From positions 1 through 26,884 of the forward strand of contig JANNHP010000376.1 in the NCBI GenBank assembly GCA_031404455.1: a stretch of 26,884 nt of DNA, given 5' to 3'. Below the pieces are notes generated by a model. It was not told where the DNA came from. It saw only the letters and a list, made by a program, of their open reading frames with translations, and searched no databases. Numbering within the stretch: position 1 is the first letter of the stretch; each line of letters begins with the position of its first letter. The stretch is from JANNHP01 sp031404455 (lineage in GTDB: Bacteria > Planctomycetota > JAJSAM01 > JAJVHW01). This document shows, piece after piece, positions 7,148 through 13,288 of this stretch. A program made the position numbers and the translations under genes.

Positions 7148-7318
7148 TTCGTCGTCACAACGGCGCATCGGTGCGAGACCGAAGCCGAGTCGCGACTCCG
7201 CTTGCTCGAGTTGCGCGCGTGTCGCCGGTGCGACGGCGCGGATCGAGTCCGTTCCCAGAGTCGCCTGCTCGGGACGGGACCGGATGCGCTCCGCGAGCCG
7301 GTCGATCAGGTCGGACAC
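7148..7318 (-). pseudogene. N-terminal fragment of an SMI1/KNR4-like gene
   Basis: A frame starts at GTG 7318-7316, overlapping the stop of the cassette 2 toxin by 13 bases. It encodes about 57 residues before running into the duplicated leader of cassette 1. Residues 2-13 (SDLIDRLAERIR) and the segment ATRAQLEQAESRLGFGLAP (about 32-50) resemble the start of SMI1/KNR4-domain proteins, which have the pattern E..LGF.LPP. The following MRRCDDEVPAG could be a damaged form of the next helix. The rest of the domain is missing, probably replaced when cassette 1 arrived. SMI1/KNR4 proteins are often immunity proteins. The homology is from memory of the motif and is moderate. Confidence 0.45.
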
Positions 7319-7734
7319 GGAGCGACCGCCGCTTCCCAAGCCGCCGCCTCCTCGCCGACGCGCCATGCCTTGTCGAGCGGGAGGAACAGGACCTGGTCGT
7401 CGAGCGGGCGCTCCGGGGCGCGAGCCGCGAGCTCCTCGATGTCCATCAGCGCTCGTCCAACGGGACATCGCAACGATGCGACGATGACGCCCGGAAGCGG
7501 AAGACCTCGGCGAACGCGGGCGTACGCCGCTGCCGTCATGCTGCGCTCGTCCTGGGTGATCACGATGCGGCGCTCGGCTGCCGCCCAGTCGAGGATGACG
7601 GGGTCGGGGGTGTTGTCCAGCCCGACGTCGCGCACGTCGACGACTTCGAACCCTCGCCTGCGAAGGCCGGCCACGATCTGCCCGCGAACGTCCTCGTCCG
7701 TGAGGAGTCGAATCGGGACGCTCGACCGTGTCAC
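7306..7734 (-). CDS. DUF5615 PIN-like toxin, cassette 2
   Basis: 142 residues from GTG 7734-7732, overlapping the antitoxin stop as GTGA. It is a more canonical DUF5615 protein than its neighbour: IRLLTDEDVRGQIVAGLRRRGFEVVDVRDVGLDNTPDPVILDWAAAERRIVITQDERSM contains the three conserved acidic sites (LTDED, DPVILDWA, TQDERSM). The C-terminal half has LPGVIVASL and a helix MDIEELAAR, and ends LPLDKAWRVGEEAAAWEA. As a Mut7-C/PIN-like fold it is a predicted RNase toxin neutralised by the DUF433 protein encoded just upstream. The stop lies inside the start of the SMI1-like fragment. Confidence 0.85.
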   Translation of the reverse strand: MTRSSVPIRLLTDEDVRGQIVAGLRRRGFEVVDVRDVGLDNTPDPVILDWAAAERRIVITQDERSMTAAAYARVRRGLPLPGVIVASLRCPVGRALMDIEELAARAPERPLDDQVLFLPLDKAWRVGEEAAAWEAAVAPCPT

Positions 7735-8078
7735 TCAGCTCGCTCCGACGCGCGATCGGCGGCGAGCCTCTCCATGAAGGCCCGGTGCTTCGGGTCCGCC
7801 TCGATCTCGCGCCGCAGCTCGGCCGCCGCGCGCTCCCGGTCGGCGATGTACGCGTCCACCTCCGCCTTGTGACGGAGGTAGTAAGCGATGACGGCGTAGA
7901 CCTTCTCCAGTCCCACCGACGGGTACTCGACCGTGGCGATCTCCTCCGCCGACTTCTTCTCCTCGTTGAAGAGGTAGACGATCGCGTCGATCGGCACGCG
8001 CGTGCCAAGGACGCGGATGACCTGGTGGGCCTCCGCCCAGTACAGCGGGACGGACTCGGCGGCGAGTTCGAGCGTCAT
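7731..8078 (-). CDS. DUF433 antitoxin, cassette 2
   Basis: 115 residues from ATG 8078-8076. It has the same DUF433 core as cassette 1 (GTRVPIDAIVYLFNEEKK, SAEEIATVEYPSVGLEKVYAVIAYYL, HKAEVDAYIADRERAAAEL). The C-terminal tail after EADP (KHRAFMERLAADRASERAE) is unrelated to that of cassette 1 and probably carries the toxin-specific contact. Translation is coupled to the toxin by a 4-base overlap. It is divergent from the second acyl-CoA dehydrogenase, with 102 bases between the two starts. Confidence 0.87.
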   Translation of the reverse strand: MTLELAAESVPLYWAEAHQVIRVLGTRVPIDAIVYLFNEEKKSAEEIATVEYPSVGLEKVYAVIAYYLRHKAEVDAYIADRERAAAELRREIEADPKHRAFMERLAADRASERAE

Positions 8079-8122
8079 GGCCGGAAGCCTACCACGCCCG
8101 ACGTGGCGTGATCCGGCGGGCA
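7791..8122 (-). repeat. 332-bp direct repeat, copy B (antitoxin leader plus DNA-binding domain)
   Basis: Partner of 6815-7146, the same length with no gaps. The shared leader includes GGCCGGAAGCCTACCACGCC (plus-strand reading), identical in both copies. Confidence 0.85.
8086..8110 (-). promoter_or_regulatory. Candidate -10 box and operator of toxin-antitoxin cassette 2
   Basis: TAGGCT on the minus strand (8091-8086) is seven bases before the antitoxin ATG. A perfect inverted repeat CACGCC-N6-GGCGTG (8110-8093) abuts it upstream, well placed for autorepression by the antitoxin or antitoxin-toxin complex. Confidence 0.45.
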
Positions 8123-8180
8123 ACCCCTCGCCCCCAAGACCTCGCCGCCCGGCCCCCGGGCGTCTAGAACGGCTCCACCC

Positions 8181-9344
8181 ATGCTCTACCTGCAAGATCA
8201 CCACCACATGATCCGCGAGACGGTCCGCGGGTTCGTCAAGGACGTCGTCGCGCCGAAGGCGAAGGACATCGACAAGTCCTGCGAGTTCCCTGCGGACACG
8301 ATGAAGCAGATGGCCGAGCTCGGGCTCCTCGGCGTGCCCTTCCCCGAGGAGTATGGCGGCGCGGGGATGGACAACCTGGCACAGGCGATCGTCATCGAGG
8401 AACTCGCGCGCGACTGCGCGTCGACGGCGCTCACGGTCGCGGCGCACGTCTCGCTCGGCACGTTCCCGATCTACGCCTTCGGCACCGAGGAGCAGAAGCG
8501 CCGGTGGGTGCCGAAGCTCGCGAAGGGCGAGATCCTCGGCGCCTTCGGTCTCACCGAGCCGGGTGCGGGATCCGACGCGCAGGGCATCCGCACGACGGCC
8601 GTCCGCGACGGCGGCGACTTCGTCGTCAACGGCGCGAAGATGTACTGCACCAACGGCGGCTACGCGGGAACGATCGTGTTCACGGCGGTGACGGGGAGGA
8701 AGGCGGGCGACCGTCCGGAGATCACGGCGTTCGTCGTCGAGGCGGGGACGCCGGGACTCGTGATCGGCAAGCAGGAGAAGAAGCTCGGCATGCGCGCGTC
8801 CGACACGCGCATGGTGCACTTCGAGGACTGCCGCGTGCCGATCGCGAACGTGCTCGGCGGCCTCGAGCAGGTCGGCGTCGGCTTCGCGAACTTCATGAAG
8901 ACGCTCGAGGGCGGACGCATCGGGATCGGCGCCCTCGGCGTCGGCTGCGCGGTGGGGGCGCTCGACCGCGCGCTTCCCTATGCCAAGGAGCGCGAGGCGT
9001 TCGGCAGGCCCATCGCCGACCAGCAGGGCATCGCGTTCAAGCTGGCCGACATGGCGATGTGGATCGAGGCGGCGCGGCACCTCGTCTACCACGCGGCGAT
9101 GCTGAAGGACGCGGGCAAGCCGTACGCCCGCGAGGCGTCGATGGCGAAGCTCTTCGGCAGCGAGATCGGCACGAGGGCCGCCGACCACGCGATCCAGATC
9201 CTCGGCGGCTACGGGTTCACGCGCGACTACGAGGTCGAGCGCATCTACCGCGACGCGAAGCTCTGCGAGATCGGCGAGGGAACGAGCGAGATCCAGCGGC
9301 TGATCATCAGCCGGTCGCTGGTCAGAGAGGGCTTCGGACCGTAA
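8181..9344 (+). CDS. Acyl-CoA dehydrogenase (second copy)
   Basis: 387 residues. Seen: N-terminal helices starting MLYLQDHHHMIRETVRGFV, signature FGLTEPGAGSDAQG, signature QILGGYGFTRDYEVERIYRD and catalytic Glu366 in EIGEGTSEIQRLIISR. It shares the fold and base position with the enzyme at 1128 but differs in the signature regions, so it is a paralogue with probably different acyl specificity and not a recent duplicate. Short/branched-chain type is likely (butyryl-, isobutyryl- or 2-methylbutyryl-CoA). No good ribosome site precedes the ATG; TAGAAC ten bases upstream could be a weak -10 of a nearly leaderless transcript. It converges with the TPR gene across a palindromic repeat. Confidence 0.93.
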   Translation: MLYLQDHHHMIRETVRGFVKDVVAPKAKDIDKSCEFPADTMKQMAELGLLGVPFPEEYGGAGMDNLAQAIVIEELARDCASTALTVAAHVSLGTFPIYAFGTEEQKRRWVPKLAKGEILGAFGLTEPGAGSDAQGIRTTAVRDGGDFVVNGAKMYCTNGGYAGTIVFTAVTGRKAGDRPEITAFVVEAGTPGLVIGKQEKKLGMRASDTRMVHFEDCRVPIANVLGGLEQVGVGFANFMKTLEGGRIGIGALGVGCAVGALDRALPYAKEREAFGRPIADQQGIAFKLADMAMWIEAARHLVYHAAMLKDAGKPYAREASMAKLFGSEIGTRAADHAIQILGGYGFTRDYEVERIYRDAKLCEIGEGTSEIQRLIISRSLVREGFGP

Positions 9345-9381
9345 CCCGCCTGCGGGCCATCAGGCGGCAACCGGTGCGAGG

Positions 9382-9481
9382 TCTCGGAAGGGGAGGACCC
9401 CCGTGTCCGCCCAACGCGAAATCGGCGCGGGCACCGTTCCCTGCTGACCTGGGCGGACACGGGGGTCCGCCCCTACCGAGA
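9382..9481. repeat. Nested palindromic repeat element (copy 2), inserted in a hairpin between convergent genes
   Basis: Two 32-base inverted arms, 9382-9413 and 9450-9481, have two mismatches and a 36-base centre. The inner parts are the element proper (GGGG.GGACCCCCGTGTCCGCCC type, each arm again self-complementary). The outermost six bases are TCTCGG on the left and CCGAGA on the right. Between the outer bases and the element lies TA on the right side and AA (probably mutated TA) on the left. Removing the element with one TA would restore TCTCGGTACCGAGA, which exists intact at 15221-15234. Confidence 0.7.
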
Positions 9482-9525
9482 GGCTGGATTCGCCCGGTTG
9501 CGCCTTGATGGAGGGCACCCCGCCG

Positions 9526-10968
9526 TCACTTCGCGTCGAGCTGCTTGAGCCACCCGGCGACGCGCGGGTCCTTGCCGCCGCGGTCCACGTACGCGTGGAA
9601 CGCCTTCGACGCGCGCTTGGTCTGCTTCAGGTCGCGCGCGCAGACGATTCCGAGCTCGAGCCACGCGTCGAGGCGCTTCGGGTCCGACGCGACGATCTGG
9701 TCGTACGTGGACGCGGCGGACGCCGGCTTCAGCGCCCCGGTGTAGGCGCCCGCGAGCTCCATCAGCACGTCGTTCGGGTTGTCCGAGAGCTTCACCGCGC
9801 GCAAGTACTCCGAGATGGCGCGGGCCCAGTCGCCCGTCGAGCCCGCGAACGCGCCGCACGCGCGCGCGAACGCGGGGTTGTCCTTGTCGAGCTCTGCTGC
9901 GCGGCGGTACTCGGGCTCCGCCTTCTTCGGCTGAACCATGTGGTCGTAGGCAAGAGCCAGCACGTAGTGCGCCTCGGCACACGAGTCGTCCGACTCGATC
10001 GCGGCCGTCGCGAACTTCACGGCCTCGCCGAACTCCTCCTTCTTCACGCGGGCGAAGGCGAGGTTCGCATTCGTCGTCGCGTTCCGGGGCGCCGCCTTCA
10101 GCGCGCGCTGGAGCACGGCCTCGGCGAGGTCCGGCTTGTCGAGCGAGAGGAAGGCGCTCGCGACGAGGTTCATCGACGCGACGTCGTTCGTGTCGGCGGC
10201 GGCGGCGCGCTGGAACGCCTCGAGCGCGGACTTCTCGTCCTTCGCGGCGCGATGCACCATCGCGATTCCGATGAGCGGCATGGGGTCCTTCGGCGCGCGC
10301 GCGGCCCCGTCCTGAAGCGCCTTCATCGCCTCGTCCCTCTTGCCGAGCGCGAGCAGAGTCATCCCGAGGTTGACGCTGGCGACGGTCATCGACGGGTCGA
10401 GAGCGACCGCGGCGGCGTAGGACACCTGCGCTTCGGCGTTCTTGCCGCGGGCCTCGTCGAGGCGGCCGAGCGCGTTGACCGGAACGGCGGAGTCGGGACG
10501 GCGTTTCGCGGCGTCCTCCAGCGTGGCCCTCGCCTCGGCCCACGCCTTGGTGCGTGTGAGCTCGATGCCCAGGTTGCACGCGGCCCAGAAGTGCGCCGGG
10601 TCGGCCTTCAGCGCGGCGCGGAGCTCGGCGATCGCGGGGCTGCCGCGCAGGAGCCGCCCGCAGAGGTAGTGCGCGTCGGCCGAAGCGTCGGGCGCCTTCG
10701 CCCCGTTGCGATACGCTTCGAGGAGTTCCTTGTCGCGGCCGAGTGCCAGCTCGAGATCCTGGTGGACGACGTGCGCGTCGAGCGACTCGGGGTGTTTCGC
10801 GACGAGATCCGCCGCCGCCGCCGCCGCCGCCGCGAGATCGCCGGACCGGCGGGTGGTCTCGATGCTCTTCAGCGAGTCGGCGACGGGTTCGTCGGGGCGC
10901 GCCGCCGCATCCGCCGCGGCGGCGAACGCAAGGGACAAGGCCAGGAACCAGGTGGACGCAGTTCGCAT
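9526..10968 (-). CDS. Secreted TPR-repeat protein
   Basis: 480 residues from ATG 10968-10966, chosen because GGAG lies seven bases upstream and a Sec signal peptide starts directly (MRTASTWFLALSLAFAAAADA, cleavage near residue 20). The mature protein is a continuous series of about ten to twelve 34-residue tetratricopeptide repeats, for example DAHYLCGRLL, AHFWAACNLGIELTRTKAWAEA, TVASVNLGMTLLALGKRDEA and AEAHYVLALAYDHMVQPKKAE. It probably acts as a periplasmic or outer-surface scaffold for protein contacts. No enzymatic domain. An alanine run near residues 45-53 comes from a GCC-repeat stretch (about 10810-10833), a possible slippage site. The small secreted protein gene is 94 bases upstream on the same strand. 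Confidence 0.85.
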   Translation of the reverse strand: MRTASTWFLALSLAFAAAADAAARPDEPVADSLKSIETTRRSGDLAAAAAAAADLVAKHPESLDAHVVHQDLELALGRDKELLEAYRNGAKAPDASADAHYLCGRLLRGSPAIAELRAALKADPAHFWAACNLGIELTRTKAWAEARATLEDAAKRRPDSAVPVNALGRLDEARGKNAEAQVSYAAAVALDPSMTVASVNLGMTLLALGKRDEAMKALQDGAARAPKDPMPLIGIAMVHRAAKDEKSALEAFQRAAAADTNDVASMNLVASAFLSLDKPDLAEAVLQRALKAAPRNATTNANLAFARVKKEEFGEAVKFATAAIESDDSCAEAHYVLALAYDHMVQPKKAEPEYRRAAELDKDNPAFARACGAFAGSTGDWARAISEYLRAVKLSDNPNDVLMELAGAYTGALKPASAASTYDQIVASDPKRLDAWLELGIVCARDLKQTKRASKAFHAYVDRGGKDPRVAGWLKQLDAK

Positions 10969-10997
10969 GATCCATCTCCGGTGAGGCGGACGGGCCG

Positions 10998-11025
10998 GGC
11001 CGGGCGCCGGGACGGGCGCCCGGCC
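10998..11025 (-). terminator. Strong G+C hairpin between two minus-strand genes
   Basis: A perfect 11-bp stem, GGCCGGGCGCC (10998-11008) and GGCGCCCGGCC (11015-11025), has a six-base loop. It lies after the stop of the small secreted gene and 30 bases before the TPR gene. There is no U-tract, so it may be a terminator, an attenuator or an mRNA-stability hairpin that sets the ratio of the two genes. Confidence 0.45.
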
Positions 11026-11062
11026 GGGAGACGGGGCGAGCGGGGCCCCGGTCAGCCCCAGT

Positions 11063-11446
11063 TCAGCGCCGGGCCGAGGACGGGTCGGACGCCAGACGAT
11101 TGCGTTCGTCCCTGAACCGGCGGAACCCGTCCTGCGCCACACGGGCGAACACGTCGCAGGCGATGTCTTTCTGCTCCGCGCCGTCGCCGCCGAAATCGAT
11201 CCCGCCGGTCCTGTCGGCGCCCTTGGAAGTGGTGCCGCCGGGGCTGCCGGTCTGCTCCTCGGGAGGCGGCTCGCTGCCGTCGTCGGGCTGGTCGCCGAGG
11301 CCGCCGCCGGTGTCGCCGCGGTTCCCGCCGCCGGCGCTGCCGCCGGCGCCGCCGCCGCCGCGCGCGAAGAGGCTCGGCGCCGCCGCGAAGGCGAACGCTG
11401 CCGCGAGGGCCGACACCAACACGATCACCCGTTTGCGCGACGTCAT
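11063..11446 (-). CDS. Small Gly-rich secreted protein of unknown function
   Basis: 127 residues from ATG 11446-11444, with GAGGAG five bases upstream. Signal peptide MTSRKRVIVLVSALAAAFAFAAAPSLFA is followed by a low-complexity Gly/Pro/Asp region (RGGGGAGGSAGGG, then GDTGGGLGDQPDDGSEPPP). A short charged C-terminal part (DIACDVFARVAQDGFRRFRDERNRL) looks like one amphipathic helix. No family recognised. It has a good candidate promoter of its own and precedes the secreted TPR protein, so the two may work together outside the cytoplasm. Confidence 0.65.
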   Translation of the reverse strand: MTSRKRVIVLVSALAAAFAFAAAPSLFARGGGGAGGSAGGGNRGDTGGGLGDQPDDGSEPPPEEQTGSPGGTTSKGADRTGGIDFGGDGAEQKDIACDVFARVAQDGFRRFRDERNRLASDPSSARR

Positions 11447-11488
11447 CGTTGCTCCTCTGCCGCGCCCGAACGGGTCGCGGACGACAGC

Positions 11489-11517
11489 ATCATCCCGCTC
11501 CCGGCCCTGGTTGACAA
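11489..11517 (-). promoter_or_regulatory. Candidate sigma70 promoter of the small secreted protein gene
   Basis: Reading the minus strand, TTGTCA (11517-11512; five of six to TTGACA) and GATGAT (11494-11489; four of six to TATAAT) are 17 bases apart, 42 bases before the ATG. This is the best two-box promoter match I found in the window. Confidence 0.5.
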
Positions 11518-11626
11518 CCCCCGAAGCTGCGAATGCGGCCCGGCGAGCCTCATGAGGCGCCCGCACGGTGGCGCGGGCCGCGACCCCGAACGTCGCGCCG
11601 GACGCCTCGTCGGCGAGACTGGCGCG

Positions 11627-12508
11627 ATGACCTGCGACCCGCTGGACGCCCTCCTCGCCTCGGCGCCGCCGCACCCGCGGCGCGTCGTGTGCCTGACCGA
11701 GGAGACGACCGAGACGCTCTACCGCATCGGCGCGGGGGACCTCGTCGTCGGCGTGTCGGGCTACACCGTGCGGCCGCCGGAAGCGCGGCAGAAGCCGAAG
11801 GTGAGCGCCTTCCTCACGGCGAAGTTCGACGACATCCTCGCGCTGCGTCCCGACCTCGTGCTCGGGTTCAGCGACCTGCAGGCCGATCTCGCGGCCGAGC
11901 TGATCCGCCGCGGCGTGCCGGTGTACGTCTTCAACCAGCGGTCGCTCGCCGAGATCCTGCAGACGGTCCGCGTCGTGGGCGCGCTCGTCGGCCGCGCGGA
12001 CGCCGCGTCGCGCCTCGCGGACGACCTCGCCGCGAACCTGCGCCGCCACGCCGACGCCGCGGCCGCGCTGCCGAGGCGCCCGCGCGTCTTCTTCGAGGAG
12101 TGGCACGAACCGCTCATCTCCGCGATCCGGTGGGTGAGCGAGCTGATCGAGGTCGTTGGCGGGGACGACATCTGCGCGCACACGCGGACGTCGCAGGCCG
12201 CGAAGGGGCGGATCGTGGACGCGGCCGACGTCGCGCGGCTCGATCCCGAGGCGGTCGTCGCGAGCTGGTGCGGGCGCAAGGCGCAGCGCGCGGCGATCGT
12301 GGCGCGTCCGGGATGGGACCGGGTGACGGCGGTGCGCGACGACCAGCTCTACGAGGTGAAGAGCACGTACATCCTCCAGCCGGGCCCGGCGGCGCTGACC
12401 GACGGGGTCGATCAGCTCGCGCGGATCGTGTCCGCGGTCGCTCGCGGCGAGCGGCTCCCCTGCCGCCGTGAAGGCGAGCTTCGACGCGCCGACGGCCCCG
12501 CGTTATAG
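11627..12508 (+). CDS. BtuF-like cobalamin-binding protein without signal peptide
   Basis: 293 residues from ATG 11627. The in-frame ATG at 11552 would add only an Arg/Gly-rich shadow-like extension. It is a periplasmic-binding-protein fold of the BtuF/FepB type (PF01497): opening RRVVCLTEETTETLYRIGAGDLVVGVSGYTV, then FDDILALRPDLVLGFSDLQ, the long central helix, VFFEEWHEPLISAIRWVSELIEVVGG, and DPEAVVASWCG. The sequence starts directly with the first strand, with no signal peptide or lipobox, so it should be cytoplasmic. Such leaderless members are usually named cobalamin-binding protein, but their role is unclear; no BtuC or BtuD gene is nearby. The B12-dependent mutase in the same window makes a corrinoid role plausible. 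Confidence 0.82.
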   Translation: MTCDPLDALLASAPPHPRRVVCLTEETTETLYRIGAGDLVVGVSGYTVRPPEARQKPKVSAFLTAKFDDILALRPDLVLGFSDLQADLAAELIRRGVPVYVFNQRSLAEILQTVRVVGALVGRADAASRLADDLAANLRRHADAAAALPRRPRVFFEEWHEPLISAIRWVSELIEVVGGDDICAHTRTSQAAKGRIVDAADVARLDPEAVVASWCGRKAQRAAIVARPGWDRVTAVRDDQLYEVKSTYILQPGPAALTDGVDQLARIVSAVARGERLPCRREGELRRADGPAL

Positions 12509-12509
12509 T
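12481..12509 (+). promoter_or_regulatory. Candidate promoter of the single-pass membrane protein, leaderless
   Basis: TCGACG (12481-12486) and TATAGT (12504-12509) are 17 bases apart. The -10 overlaps the stop codon of the BtuF-like gene and ends seven bases before the next ATG, so a transcript would start at or within a base or two of the start codon. Confidence 0.45.
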
Positions 12510-12516
12510 CCGCGCC

Positions 12517-13053
12517 ATGGTTCCCCCACGCCGCCCCTCACGTCCCGGCCGGCCCGGTTCCCCGTCGGCCCGCCGCCAGCCCGCCCCGCGTGACGACGTC
12601 CCCGAAGGCGAGGAGGGCGACGAGGACCTCGACGAGCTTCCGCCCGCGCCGCAGGGCCCCTCCGTCACGATGATGGTCGGTCTCGGCGCCGCGCTGCTCT
12701 TCGCGATCCTCTTCGCGATCTTCATCTTCGGGAAGCGCGACTGCCTGATCGAGATCGAGAACATGTCGATCGGCCCCTTGCAGAAGGTGGTCGTGAAGAT
12801 CAACGGCGAGGCCTACGACATCGGCGACATGATGCCCAACTCGGTCGGACGCTCGCGCGCCCGCTGCACGCCGGGCGACGACGTCGAGCTCTCGTACGTC
12901 GTCCCCAACCGCGGCGTCATCGTCAGGAAGCTCCCGAAGCGCGACACCGAGGGAAAGGCGACGGCGCCCGACTTCGCGAACTACAAGGGCCGCTTCCGCA
13001 TCCGCGTCGAGTACGAGGGCATCAAGGAGACGGAGTTCGAGACCGACGTCTAG
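12517..13053 (+). CDS. Single-pass membrane protein of unknown function
   Basis: 178 residues. A Pro/Arg-rich then acidic cytoplasmic N-terminus (residues 1-49, including EGEEGDEDLDEL) is followed by one membrane helix (about 50-72, TMMVGLGAALLFAILFAIFIF). A 105-residue extracytoplasmic domain follows, beginning KRDCLIEIENMSIGPLQKVVVKINGEAYDIGDM. This domain looks beta-rich and resembles a small immunoglobulin-like or carboxypeptidase-regulatory-like sandwich, though I cannot assign a family. Two cysteines (DCLIE, ARCTPG) could form a disulfide. It lies eight bases after the BtuF-like gene but has its own -10 box. Confidence 0.72.
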   Translation: MVPPRRPSRPGRPGSPSARRQPAPRDDVPEGEEGDEDLDELPPAPQGPSVTMMVGLGAALLFAILFAIFIFGKRDCLIEIENMSIGPLQKVVVKINGEAYDIGDMMPNSVGRSRARCTPGDDVELSYVVPNRGVIVRKLPKRDTEGKATAPDFANYKGRFRIRVEYEGIKETEFETDV

Positions 13054-13170
13054 GAGCGTGTCCGAGACAGGCGCACGCAGAAGCGGCGTCATCGGCCGGA
13101 CCCGCCCCTAGACATCCGCGACGAACGTCGCCGGCGGCGCAAGCGTCGTCGGCCGCGTGCTTCAAGCCAA

Positions 13171-13227
13171 ACTCCTAGCTTCAAGCAGTTCAGCTAGGAG
13201 TCCGGCCGAGGTCGTTACTCGGACGGA
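13171..13227 (+). terminator. Two adjacent hairpins, probable terminator region
   Basis: Hairpin 1 has a perfect 10-bp stem ACTCCTAGCT/AGCTAGGAGT (13171-13180 and 13192-13201) with an 11-base loop. Hairpin 2 follows at once: TCCGGCCGAG/CTCGGACGGA (13201-13210 and 13218-13227), one mismatch, 7-base loop. They share base 13201, so they abut. They lie in the 235-base gap between the membrane protein and the cytochrome gene. The rest of the gap has a further G+C-rich dyad around 13118-13150 and no gene. Confidence 0.45.
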
Positions 13228-13288
13228 GTCCTAGGCCCCGTGATCCCCGTCACATCGCCCGAGGGCGAGGGCGGTTAGTCCGGGTGCG

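Noticed and set aside
9345..9525. Short coding gene between the acyl-CoA dehydrogenase and TPR genes
   Set aside because: The open frames there lie over the palindromic repeat element and have no start signal or protein-like composition.
10800..10835. Run of GCC trinucleotides that looks like a microsatellite
   Set aside because: It encodes an alanine-rich helix in the TPR protein and is mixed with other codons; noted only as a possible slippage site.
11511..11516. Perfect TTGACA on the plus strand before the BtuF-like gene
   Set aside because: No acceptable -10 follows at 15-19 bases; the same bases fit a better two-box promoter on the minus strand.
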